DNA from: Syncephalis fuscata
Lineage: Eukaryota > Zoopagomycota > Zoopagomycetes > Zoopagales > Piptocephalidaceae
Direction: 5' to 3'
DNA length: 64,000 nucleotides
NCBI GenBank assembly: GCA_025786725.1
Contig: JAHLTZ010000012.1
Coordinates: forward strand, 248,001 to 312,000
Notes under the pieces: model-generated
Told to the model about the DNA's origin: nothing
Databases searched by the model: none
What the model saw: the letters and a program-made list of their open reading frames with translations, nothing else
Shown: piece by piece, positions 24,263 to 36,166 of the stretch
Layout: each line of letters starts with the position of its first letter
How positions within the stretch are numbered: position 1 is the first letter of the stretch
Position numbers and translations under genes: made by a program

Positions 24263-26714
24263 TTCAGTATTATATACTTATTCAGTTCAATGAACGCGTC
24301 TATAAAAATTTTGCGACTTTTACTGCAAATAGCTTATACTAGCTGGCTAGTAACTACTCACAATATGTATAAACTTTTATTTATGTTATGAAATGTGTTT
24401 ATTCGATTATAGTCATTATTTATCAATAAAATTATAATTTAAAGTGTTTGCAGATTTTGAGTCTTAACCTGGTAATTTTTTGTATCACACATCCCACTAA
24501 TCACTAGTGATCAACTAATTTAATAACATTTGTAATTGAACTGGAAATATGTTCTATTGAACATGTCACTAGATACTAAGTAACATTAGAGGCCAAAAAC
24601 ATTGTTATTATAGCTTTATAGTAGATCGACATTTGGCGTCAGATGGCATTTTTTAATTACTTTTCTTAATACGCTCTATTATATTAATGAACATTATTAT
24701 AAAAAGTAATTTTTGGTGTTAAATGACTTATTGTTTTAATAAGTTTATTGTTCAACATCTTTGATATGTTTTATGATGTACTAACATGTTGGATCAATTA
24801 ACTTTTATTCTTTTAATACACTTGATAACATATATCCACTACATATACTTGTACACTCCATATATACTACATAGATAGTATCAATGGTTGATTGACTACT
24901 AGTATAATTATATATTCTATGCTATGTCTTTGCATTGTTCTTTGTAATCTGACCTTCATTACTCCAATAATTGATATTGGCATTGTTGTTAACATAACAA
25001 GTATATTTTTGGCTTTACTTTATCTGTTTAGAATATGCTGTAAATTTCTTTATATAATTTGTTGTTGCTATGGATTGTTATTACAAGTTGTGCTGGTAAC
25101 AGCAAGTGCAATCTCAATAGTAGTAGGTTATGCTGCTGTACAACACAATTATTAGCATAATGATTGTATTGAATAGCTTCAATGTTACTTCTCCATTGAT
25201 ACAATAGTATATACTAGTATGGATGTATAGTGGAATAGTAGTAATAAATAAAATATACACGTGTGTTGGATAATGAATCTACGATAATAATATTTTAATG
25301 GCTGATGTCATTCATCATCTAGTTTCATGTTTGCTAGAAAGAATGTTAGTTCAATAAATAAAATATAATTAAACATAGTCATATGTCCTTTAAATAACCA
25401 TAAGTAGCTAATAGATTGCTTAATATGAATGCTGCTATCATCCTGATATGATAAGCAATAAGTAAATAGTTGTTTGTTGTGGATATATGAATAGCTATGT
25501 AAATTGATATACTGCACTAGTAATGAACCAATATAAAGTTTGTTTATTATTGGCTATGTTTACTGCAAATAATAATCTTATTTAATAGCAATAAAAAAAC
25601 AATAACCTTGTCTCATTTTATTTTGGTTAGTGTCATACAGTTTATTATATTTGAACTGCGATAATTAATGACCAGTACATTATATTTTAAGCATTTAGAC
25701 AAATCTTAGTACACATTAAATACTAACATTATAGGATAATGCCAGGATAAAGTGTAGCCTGGCCATCTAGGTTGTGATTTTTTAATCAGAACTGTAATAA
25801 TGTGATAAAATGCAAGGAAATTTAAATTTAAATTAATAAAACTAATTCACTTAATAAAACATTGCTAAAATTATGTATAACTTTCGTATAATGAAGCAAA
25901 TTATCTGATATTTTGCACAAATATGCACATAGCATATAAGTGACTATTGGCAAAGTTACCGTTATGTATTGCATTATGGTGTAATAACTGCAATAATACG
26001 CTAATAATGTGCAAAACAGCAATTTTATGCTGTTTATGACTTATATAATTAAAATACAGCAAAATGATTGCTGGATTCAAGTTCTCCGTGCTTAGTTATA
26101 CATATTGGTATAATTTATAAACAATAATTTTTGCAAAAATGTTGGTCAAAAATGCGATTTACGTGTTATTAGTTAATGAAAAGATTATTAGACTTCATGA
26201 TTTTAGAAAAATTAATATTAAAAACTCGATTTGGATCAAGTAAATTTGAAGTTCTCTACAATATTATAACAATCATAACAGCAAGCTAGTATGAGGAAAT
26301 ACCGATGCAAATTGACAATCTATGTCATATACATATACATAAAAATAATATATTTTGCTGTGATCATAGCTACCAGAAATAATAACATTACATTTCTACA
26401 ATAAACATATATGTTTAAAACAACGAATAGTTCAATCTACAATGCTTATAAATGTTGTGTATCAATGGTAAGATTTTAAGCATTATAAACTCAACACAAT
26501 TATTCATTCTATTTATCATTTATTCTGTAGTAGCCAAGTACTATTCATGACTATTGCCCGTTTGTCTCTAGTTCAATTATCAATAGACTTTGATTAACTT
26601 TGTTTATTGAGCCATATATACAGATGAAACAAACAATATGAGTATGCATAAACTTGTTGCTTAATTATAAATGTGTATTTGGTTAATCATTCATAGCTAT
26701 TAATTGCTAAACTA
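24263..26714. other. AT-rich intergenic spacer between inverted PB1-family paralogues
   Basis: Part of a 3.2-kb gene desert between two tail-to-tail relatives. Short hydrophobic frames occur (for example around 24892-25155) but none has a recognisable family or start context I trust. Confidence 0.4.
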
Positions 26715-26883
26715 AATTAAATTGTATAATAATGTTAAATGATAATCAGTATTTTGTATGATGATACAGTTTATTTAATTCAATTAACAATTATTAAAAT
26801 TAAAAGTTAAAATGAATTAAAACATAGCATGTATATATTAGTGCAATAATAATAGCACAATCAAATAGAATAATTAACTAAAT
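26715..26883 (+). repeat. dispersed ~170-bp repeat, copy A
   Basis: Matches 41293-41462 in the same orientation with only about ten mismatches, including shared strings such as AAATTGTATAATAATG, GATGATACAGTTTATTTAA and AACATAGCATGTATATATTA. Non-coding and AT-rich. Confidence 0.85.
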
Positions 26884-27501
26884 AATTATTGATATGGTTG
26901 CTAAAATAGCTAATGTGGTTGTAATTGTAGCAAATATAGCTTATTGTAATATGTTAATATTCCATCAATCTTTCTATACATGGCCAACAACAATAATGAT
27001 CGACCTTAAATGTTTCAAAGAAACCAATAGTATGGTACATTATGTATTTAAATCAATTTGTTAATAGCATTTTAATAGGAAGCAATATAATTATGTTGCG
27101 CATAGCAGCATAATTTCAATTGAAATGAATTTTGCTTTGAGGGCTCAAATAGAGAAGTAAAAGTATAATTCAGCCAGTATCACCATTACTGCGCTGTAAT
27201 TATGGAATAGTTAGTAGCAATATACTTGTCATACTGTTCAACACTGCATTGTTTAATGCTTACATATAATAAAAATAAAGTCTTTTAAAATCATAATTTA
27301 TAACCAAAATCCAGTTTATTCATTGGCTATTATACTACAATATAAGGGCGCTGAAAATGGTATTTATTGTGATTTAACAAGATAAAATCAATGCGTAAAA
27401 GCGAAATTCTAATGGTTGCTTAGATTGTTCAGCAACTAAAAATGCAAAATAGTGCAATAAAGATAAAGGATGATAGACATAGTATATAAGCAGATCAGTG
27501 A

Positions 27502-29884
27502 TTAAGCTGTAACGCGAAAAGTAAGCGGGCCATCAGCCATGGATATAATGGCTTCTAGCAGCTTTTGACTATTCACTAGTACAGCACAGCCATCTGAATC
27601 AGTATAGATAAGCTGTTGGTCATCGACAACAGCATTTATAACGCCACATTGATGAAACTTTGCATTGATACGCATTTTCAGATCGGTGAGGGTAATTTTT
27701 GGTGAAACGATAAGCTGTACTAATTGCGATTTGTTAAGCGATACGCGGACCAATATGGTTGGTGCTGAGCTATCGTTATCGCCATTACACATAAAGGTAC
27801 AGCTAGACGCGTTATCGTGGTCACATATCTTGAACTCTACGCTAGAATTTTTCTTATCTTCATTTTCATTATCATCTAGCTCGGGATGACTAGCCGAAAG
27901 AACGAACCCCGCTGCGCATAGACGGGCTACCATGGGAACGCGCTGTTCAACTGCAGCACCAGCGTTGACTCTAAAGGATTTCATTCGTTGCAAACGATCA
28001 GGCCTTGAATGCCCGGCAACTTGGACGGCCGACAACGAGGCAGATCTCTGAAGTGAGACGGGGCCACCGGACATGTATAGCGTATTCGTTTGCAGACGAG
28101 CCTCTTTAGTGCGCTGGACCATAATGGTAGCAGCGCGTTTAAGCCCCGGCTTTTGGGCCAGCACTTTCTCACCGTCCTGTACGTGTTTCAGAAAGGCGGC
28201 CTTGCGATCTTGGCTCTTGGCTGAACGCAGCCACTCGTTGCGACTAGGATGGCGACGGTCAACAATACCGCCGGTGCCGCCGCGAACAATTGGATCAGAA
28301 ACAACGAGGGGAGCAGGTGCAGAGACAGAAGCAGAAGTTGTAGGTGTGCGTAGCACTTGACGAACAGAGGAGGCACGTCGAATGGCTCCTTTAATAGCTG
28401 ATAAGCTACCACTTCGTTTTAGCTTGGGTGCTGACTTGGTTGATGCCGTGTCGTTAGCATCGTTAAGATGAGGATGCCGTGTTGTAAAATGACGGAATAA
28501 AGAAGTAGAGCGAGAGCGTTCATTGTAAACTTCATTGTTACTGGCAATAGTAATGGTTTGTTCATGACTAGTACGTGGTGTAGACAATGTTGTAATACTC
28601 TCGCTTGGGGTCGAATATTGCGAACCAGGCAAATAATCGGTAGATGTTTGTTTGACGCTACTTGCTGTACTGCTGCCGCTATAACGTTGCGAACGGCTTT
28701 TAGTCGAGGCAAGCGACAGTCTTGTTTTAAGTTTATTCGTTATATTGTTATTAAATAAAAGTGGGTCGGTTGTATGAATGTCTTTTGTCAAATCGGCTAG
28801 GCCGTAGGACTCCTCTCGTGGCATTTTGGTGTCGTTAATTTCAGCCGATTTTGAGGCTTGTTTACGATTGGTGGTTGGTAGGTTTGTATGACTAAAAAGT
28901 GTACCAACGCCCGGCGTTATAGAGAAAAGGACCCGCTTTAGTGTGTTACGAACACTTTTGTGCGGTGGGACTGAAATGCGTTAGTATTTATATAATTTTA
29001 GGTACAGCCAATAGCATGGCGCACTCACCTGTTTTGCACGATAATGGATTATTTAACTGTTTTTCTGAAACACCATGTGGCACACAGGTCTCTGTCGGTG
29101 ACGCCAAGCGTGAGATTGTAGTGGCACTTGTGTCTGACTTGGACTCACTCAAGTCCTTTACTTTAGTCGATGATTTAACCGACAAAGATTTTTCAACTAT
29201 GGTGATGACTGGTTCTTTGTGGATTTGGCCACTATTATGGCTTTCCTTATCATGTTTTAAGGCACCGTTAGCAAGGCCTTCAAATGCTGAATTGGCCTGA
29301 GATTGCATGTATAACAAAAATAGAATTAGCAGCAGTTTCAGCATTAAAGTCGCATTGATATTTGTTACCTTGTTCAAATGGTGAGCAGGCAAATAATTAC
29401 GTGGCAGAAAATATGATCCCATGACGCCGGTTGTCTCGTCCAACATGATTTGTTCCAATGAGCTGTATACATTACTTGACATGACTCCTCCAAGCTCATC
29501 AGCCGGTGTCGTTACTGTCGTGGTTGCGCAGGATGTTCCACAGGAAAAAGTGGATCCTAGTTGTAGCATTTCGTCATTAGGTGTAGTAACATCATATGAC
29601 GCTACTGTCACTGCTTCAGACAATGATAGCCTTTGAGCTAACGAGGTACTTTTCTCGGCCGCTTCTTGAATTGACGGCAGAATTGGACTATTCGTCATTC
29701 GAAGCGAGGATCGTTTACTTGACGGCACCGCCAGCGAATTTTGCGCCTCTAATGAGTGCGATAACAAGTCAAGCCACCAAGCTTGCGCTTCATTGTTAGC
29801 TGTTGGACTACCTGGCGCCCAGAAACATTTGGGCGTCGGTGTGTGCAAATGGCAAACTGCTGCACGATGATCTGAACCTGACAT
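27502..29884 (-). CDS. PB1-like-domain protein, intact member of a three-gene cluster
   Basis: Three exons on the minus strand (29884-29369, 29296-29029, 28970-27502) give 750 aa in frame, starting at MSGSDHRAAV. The first two exons are Ser/Thr-rich with the patch FWAPGSP and AWWLDLLSHSL; I know no family for them. The third exon is basic and Ser-rich, then holds GGIVDRRHPSRNEWLRS, ARLCAAGFVLSASHPE and a C-terminal domain of about 80 residues (ILVRVSLNKSQLVQLIV ... LIYTDSDGCAVLVNSQKLL ... GPLTFRV). That domain has the order of PB1 domains: basic first strand, then an OPCA-like Y-x-D-x-D-G block. A scaffold role through PB1 pairing is inference. Confidence 0.7.
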
Positions 29885-31335
29885 ATTCACTAGGCAGCTA
29901 TTTAAAATAAAAACAAAGGCCAATAGAATGAATTTTGCAAGACTTTACGCGCAAAGAGTAGTCAAATGTAAAGGATGTTTAGTAGTGCACCAGTTTTTAA
30001 ATTGTAATATAACCAATTATATTAAAAAAAAGGCCACTGATGATCGTTATGCGAGTGTAGGCAAGGACAAGTAAAAGGGTGTACTACCAATATCAATAGC
30101 AAGACTAGACACAAATAAAGATAAATAGATAGATAGGCGAATAGAGAGAGAGAGAGCCAAGTAGTTTAACGATAACTCATTAGCATAAGTGGGTCGTTCA
30201 GTCCGTAATTTTAAAAGGATAGCTATTAAGGTGGGCAAAGTTTGCGTAAACGTTAATGGATAATACTTGGATACCGTTGAAATTCATAAAGCATATGGCT
30301 AAAGGAGAGAGTAGAACTGTGCATGTGCTGTGCCGATCGCTCCCGCATAATCAAGCTTGCATTATTATAGGCGTAGCAAAGGATGGTCGTCGACTGAGAA
30401 GAGAAGAGAAGAGTCGCGATTAAAAGGAGCCGCGTTCAAGCAAATCACACGTGTTGCTTCTATTCATAGCTCCGACAGTTACCGCTATTCCATAGAAGGA
30501 CACCTGTCGGAGTCATCTCATAGTACTGTTCTTCCTTATCTATGAATTCGCATCGATAGTTCAGTCTATTACGGGCTTACTATCACTACCGCGTCTACTC
30601 AATTCCGTGAGGCCTTGAGTGGATGTGATTGGATTATGGAAAATCATCTTGTCATATTTGGCAAATTGCGTTACTAACACATTCGGTCTAACCTCAACTG
30701 GATAAAACCCGCCTTTTCTGTCTCAATACTAGAATGTGAGTTGTCATTATGTGCTACCATCATCACTGTCGGCAGTGATAAACAATGCTGTTAGTTGCCG
30801 TATCCACGTGTTTTTAATACTGGATGTGGAGAGCAACGCGTCATGCCGCGTTAATGTCATAACGATAATTCCCGAAGAATCAAGGCGGCAAGTTGTAGAT
30901 ATCAAGTCCGCTAGCCATATAATCATTATAAGCTTATCTAATTTAGAAATAATATTACGGCTACCGTGTTCCACACAAGCCTGTGAGATCAGGCTGTAGT
31001 AAAAGGTGAGAAGAAAAAACTTGTTATCTTTATACAAAATAGTATATTTATTAAAAATAGCCTATGGATGAGTATTCATGTAAATACTAGTGTGTATCAA
31101 AATGATAAAAATAGTCATATCGCCAAAAGTAGTCAAGTTGAAGAAAATATGTCATTTGTAAAAACATCAAATAAAATAAAGAAGATTGTATAATGAATAA
31201 TAATAATAATAATACTGTACTTTACCAGAAAATACAAAGATAATACAAATTACTAAACTTTTGTGTAGTGTGTGTGTGTGTGTGTGTGCTATACGCTTAA
31301 ATGACGACCAATTTAAAACAGTTTGGAAATGAAAG
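29885..31335. other. intergenic spacer between two minus-strand PB1-family genes
   Basis: About 1.45 kb. Includes (TG)n near 31265-31288, a hairpin at 30470-30512 and no gene I can support. The part next to 29884 should contain the promoter of the 750-aa gene. Confidence 0.4.
30470..30512. repeat. perfect 9-bp inverted repeat (hairpin, 25-nt loop)
   Basis: CTCCGACAG at 30470-30478 pairs exactly with CTGTCGGAG at 30504-30512. It lies in a spacer of higher GC than its surroundings, about 600 bp upstream of the 750-aa gene. Function unknown; it could be chance. Confidence 0.5.
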
Positions 31336-34300
31336 TTACCAAACACGAAATATGGCAACTCGATCAACAGCGCGCGCCAATACACGACCAAGAGCGGCAT
31401 CGTTTACTACAAGAAGTGCCCGTCCATCGCGTTGTACGTAAAGTAGTTCACGTCCTTGGAGCGCTTGCTCCCGTTCTAAGCATCGCATAAATTTGTCCTC
31501 CGCTTGGTTACACAGTTCTTCTAGTGTGCATGAACGAGGAACAATCAGCCGGACAAGATTTTTACGATCCAAAGCAATCTGTACAACAATATCACCGGCA
31601 CGCTCTTCATCTTCAACGGGGAGGTCGCACAATGGGTCGATAGGCGACGGCGGAACAGCTGACCAGTAGTCATCAGCAGCTGGATGAACGTAGACTGATG
31701 GCGTAGGTGGTGATTGAAGCGAGGCAACCGACGAGTTGATAAAATTGGGCGAGCAAGGCGTGCCTGGTGCTGTTAGCGCTCTAAACAACTAAATTCGTCA
31801 GGTGAAAGCGATAGGCTGCTTGCATTGCTAAAAAGGCTTGATGTACTTGCGGTGCGTATTAGCGATTGTGGTCGTCGGGGCAAGTCGACGCGGGCACTTT
31901 GCGAACGAACAAGATTGGCCGTATGTACATCAACTGATAAACGAGAAGATGCTGTTGTTGTTTCGGTGCTGATCGTGGATGACTCGATAGATTACGGCGT
32001 GCATTCCATGGCGCCTCAGCCTGTAATTTGCCAAGAGCAGCACGTCGTTCGGATAAATTACTTGTGCTAGCACGACTACCACCACCTAATCTAATAGATG
32101 CCGGTGGTGTTGAGGACCGTGGCGTTGGCACCGTCATAGGACGAGGCTCAATGTCTGACAAATGGCCAGAATCAAACATGTCGGCGTCACAGCCTAGTAA
32201 ATCCGTATTACTTGACGTGAAACTGGCTACCCGTCGAGGGGCAACGGCACCACTTGTTTTTATCTCTGTGAGAGGCGCGGTAACTTCTACCGAAGGCAAT
32301 GGTGCATCTTTACTATCAGTTGATTCATCGGTGTTGACCGGCGAATTTTTTGATGTTGTTCGTTTCATAACACTTTTTCTTACTACACGGAATGATCCAG
32401 TTAAGCGACGGCTTAATCGAGATGATTCGCTAATAATACTGGCTGAATCACTGTTGTTGTTGACTGACAATTCTTGATTTGAGCTATCATTATTAGTAGA
32501 TTCTGTATTATCTTTTTGCTTTTTTCGGAATTTACGAATAGATAAAGAACGTCGCGTAGGTGGTGATGCAATTTTAAGACTCGATTGACTGCTATCGTTA
32601 GCACTTGAAATAAGTTCAAATGACGATGAGCATCGACTGCCTGTATATTTACTATTATTAGTATGACTATTTTTAATTAATCCTGTAGTAATTACCAGAT
32701 GAAATAGATGGTCCATTGCCACTATCACAGTCATTTGCTATAGAGTCATTGCTGTCATACTCAGTTGATACACTGTGTGTAGACATTGCCTTTCTAACAC
32801 TATTAGCAGCGTCGGCTGATGTTGACGATGAACGAGCCAACTTGGGTGTCATTTCATCGACATTCTCCCAGCTAGTAGCATGCGATAGCGATGGTCCATT
32901 TTGGACAACAGAGATATTAGATATATTATCTATAATTAAATATTAATTAATAGTTCAAATAAATTATTTTAGTGTCCATTATTATGCAATGACATTTGTA
33001 TTCTACTTACCATTGTTATAAATACTATTAGTGTTTGAGGGTAGTGTTTCTTTGTTTGGTGTTAAAAGTGGATTATTGGTATTATCCTGATTATTAGTAT
33101 TGGTCTGAGTGACCTTTTCCAATGCCGAAATAAGTTCGTCGGCAAATAATTTACCAATGGCTGGTTCGTCGGCATTAGATTGTGGCAATTCACGCAACGA
33201 AGGTGTATCACCGGCTATGCTGGATTGTTCAGAATCGTGGTCCGTTTGAATAGAAAGATTAGTAGAGGATTTGTTGCCAGTGGATGAATTATTAGCAAAA
33301 ATAGAACTTGCTTTACCAACTGCTTTGCGCATTGCTCGTATACCGACACTGGCCAGTACTGATTTGCTACGACGCAATGACGTAGAGCCGGTTGGTGCCA
33401 TTTCATTTTTAGAAAAAGCGCTCGACGTGTCTGTGATAGTATTGGGTCTATCAGGTGATGCTGGCACGGTTAGATCCATTGACCAAACAGATGCCTTGCT
33501 TGAGTAGACAGGCCGCTCTTCGTCAGCTGGTTTGTTTTGCAAGTCATCCCATGCATCAAACAACCATTAATATCGCTTGTAGCTTGTTCTAATTCCTCGC
33601 GTGTACGATCAGCTGGCCATTTAGAGAAAAATTCGGCAACTGAGCGTGATCCAAGTAAAGCGGCCTGTTCTGGACTAACGATAAGGAAAACATCTAGCAA
33701 CGCATGTACACATAAACGCTCAGCTTCGGGACATGCAGAGAAAATGTCGGTAGCCGCCTCGCGTAATGGCGCAATAATATTTGGTTTATCGAGAAATTCA
33801 CGATAAAGACCAACAATAAGTAGACGGAACTGATAGAATGTACGACGAACCATGTATGGCTCATCACTTGTGCAATCAGCGTGGTGTTGTTTTGTTTGTC
33901 CAGAAACATTATTAAATATGGATATGCCATCATTGGTTGATGCATTGTCATCTTCTTCGCCGCTACTATAACACTTGAATGAAAGACACGACGATGACAA
34001 GGACGATGCCAATACTAAGCCAGATGTTGTGGCTTCTTCGTGCTTTGCCGTATATAGCGTACTATTAGGTGATAAAGGTTCGGCGGCTACAATGCTTGCA
34101 GGTCGTCGCAGCGATGCAGGCCGTACAAGCACAATATACCAACGACAAGCTCCAGGATCGGCATGAGCGACATTAGCACGCATATTGATGCCTGAGTGTC
34201 TATTGGAGTGTGGTGCACGCGACTGTCGTACTACGCCCGGACGACGAGTCGTATTGACCGCTTTATTAGGATCATTTTTGCTTGCTTTATATTCGAGTTC

Positions 34301-34378
34301 AACACCAACTAGCTTTAATGGAGCAACTCTAAAATCAGACAAATCAGCGTAAGTCTCTCCCGCACCTTGAAAGAGCAT
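31336..34378 (-). CDS. PX-domain and PB1-like-domain scaffold protein (Bem1/Scd2-like layout), several apparent frameshifts
   Basis: The N-terminal ~300 residues hold a PX phosphoinositide-binding domain: FRVAPLKLVGVELEY, CRWYIVLVRP, then after a Ser-rich insert PYMVRRTFYQFRLLIVGL, FSACPEAERLCVHALLDVFL and SRSVAEFFSKWP. A long Ser/Thr/Asn-rich linker follows, with introns near 33013-32935 and 32693-32642. The C-terminal ~85 residues (VVQIALDRKNLVRLIV ... LLYVQRDGRALLVVND ... VAIFRVW) match the PB1-like domain of its two neighbours. In Bem1 and Scd2, PX followed by PB1 scaffolds Cdc42 polarity complexes; the SH3 domains of those proteins are not seen here. Frame breaks of one base occur near 33546, between 31990 and 31950, and near 31791. 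Function is inferred from layout only. Confidence 0.6.
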
Positions 34379-35418
34379 CGTGTATTTGTTGTCACAGTTA
34401 TACGAGCAATTAATGGCGCTCTGTGTGATACAAACACATCAAACGCAGCACAGCTTTAATTTTAAAATTAATAATTTCTCAAAGTGTATATGCGAATTCG
34501 ACAATAATAATTTTGTTTTTGAATAATAACATCAACTAATGGAATGATGAGTGTTGAGCGGGTCTAGAAGAACGACAAACTATTTACTTCTAGTAGTTTA
34601 TGGCGGGAAATGCGTAGTAATATACTACGTAATTTGTATTAGTGGCAATAGATAGTAAAGAGGAAGAAAAGAATGGCATGTTTTTTAAGACTCAGGGAAG
34701 CACGCGTGAAAGATACTGCTTTCCATGGCACGGTGCATAAGAAGGCACGGCCAAGGCGATGGTGACTGGGCTGCCGACGATAATGAAACGATGGCTACGA
34801 CGACGACAACAGCAGCAGTGCCGGTAAGTAGGCACATGCTGCAAGGCATGCTGAGCGCATGGTTTCCTTTCACTGGCAGCACGCGGTTTTCTGGCTAGAC
34901 CTTATCCAATCAAATAAATTGGTTGCGATGGCTGTTAAGCAAGCAAAATAAACTGCACCAAATTCCATGCAATCTACTGGTTTGGTTTGCAGGTCGTTGG
35001 GTACAAATACTGTCGACGCCATCATGGCCAAGGCTTGTTGCGCTATTCAACATCAATCATTTGAAAGAAACAATGTAATTATTTAGTAAATCCATTAATA
35101 AGGATTATTGTTTTAGCGTTGTTTATTATTTAATATATGTTTGATATCCATTAAAAGTGTATCTATAATTATTGCTCTTTTTACACTAACAATAAATAAA
35201 TAAATTTAATAGTAATATTTTAACGAGCAACGGCATAGCTGTGTGCACAAGGCACCTTTGCATTATTTGTAAGAACACGATTGGCTGGGATTTATGCAAT
35301 GATCAGCAACACTTGTAACTTGTACAAAAGTAAAGAAGAATTATAAACGAGTAGCACTAAACTTTAGTTAATTTCATAATTAATTCATAAAGACAAAAAA
35401 GATAATTTCAATGTTTGG
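34379..35418. other. intergenic spacer with a locally GC-rich island at 34690-34910
   Basis: About 1 kb. The island contains short frames on both strands but no recognised protein, and no RNA family I can name. The rest is AT-rich. Confidence 0.35.
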
Positions 35419-36166
35419 TTAATGATGGGTAACGCCACAGATAATAAATCCAATAACACAGCCGAGTGTTGCTTGAATAATCTCGACCGTGTAAGGTAGA
35501 ATAGTCATAGGTTTTGTGGGAGATGGCTCTGAGGTGTTTTTAGCTGCATTCTTTGCAGCAGAATTGAAATGCATCGACTTGCGTCGCTCATCCAACGAAC
35601 ATCTCACGTATTCGCTTGGATCGTCTACATTGTCTAGACCGCTTACTGATGGGTCAACAACCGTTTTCTTTAGGTCATTTACTGAATCTTTGTCGGTATT
35701 AGTGGTGGCTTGCATTTGCTGTGTAGGTGCTGGCTGAGCTACTTCGATGTTATCATCTAAAATGGGACCATTGGCACTAAAGACACGACTCAGTTTGGGC
35801 AGATTCGTAAGCGAGACATATGGTGGCGGTGTCGAAGGTGCTTTCAATGTTGCAGTATCTATTGCTTCGCCAGATTCAGTAGCAGCTGGTTCACTAGATT
35901 CAGTAGCAACTGGTTCACTAGATTCAGTAGTAACTGGTTCATAGATTCAGAGTTGGCTCGGTTGCTAGTGCTACAGCGCTGTCCGATGGACCAACAATGG
36001 CTGTTTTCAAGTCTTCAGTTGCTTTACAAGCCATCTCTTTGTTAGGATAAGGAGTCGAAGGTGTTTTGGGTGGTTTAGGCACCACTGTAGATGTTAAACT
36101 TTCTAACTTTGCTCTATCTCCCATGGATTCAGCAGCAACAGGGCGCTGGCTCTCGATTTGTGTCAT
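35419..36166 (-). CDS. small tail-anchored-like protein with acidic octapeptide repeats, frame broken in the repeat
   Basis: Starts with MTQIESQRPVAAESMGD at 36166. The middle holds near-perfect repeats of TESSEPVA, and the C-terminus is a single hydrophobic segment (IIQATLGCVIGFIICGV) followed by THH, as in tail-anchored membrane proteins. A Pro-rich motif appears twice (KTPSTPYP and KAPSTPPPY). Between the first part (ending near ATEPT) and the repeats, near 35940, the frame changes. Two missing bases inside an otherwise regular repeat unit would restore it. I know no family; the repeats and tail are what can be seen. Confidence 0.5.
35862..35952. repeat. 24-bp tandem repeat coding TESSEPVA
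   Basis: Three to four head-to-tail 24-bp units, nearly identical. The 5' unit lacks two bases relative to the others, which causes the frame change in the host gene. Confidence 0.8.

Noticed and set aside
24892-25155. Hydrophobic 87-codon frame as a membrane protein gene.
   Set aside because: It lies in an AT-rich desert, has no ATG at its first codon, and its Ile/Leu/Cys composition is typical of random AT-rich sequence.
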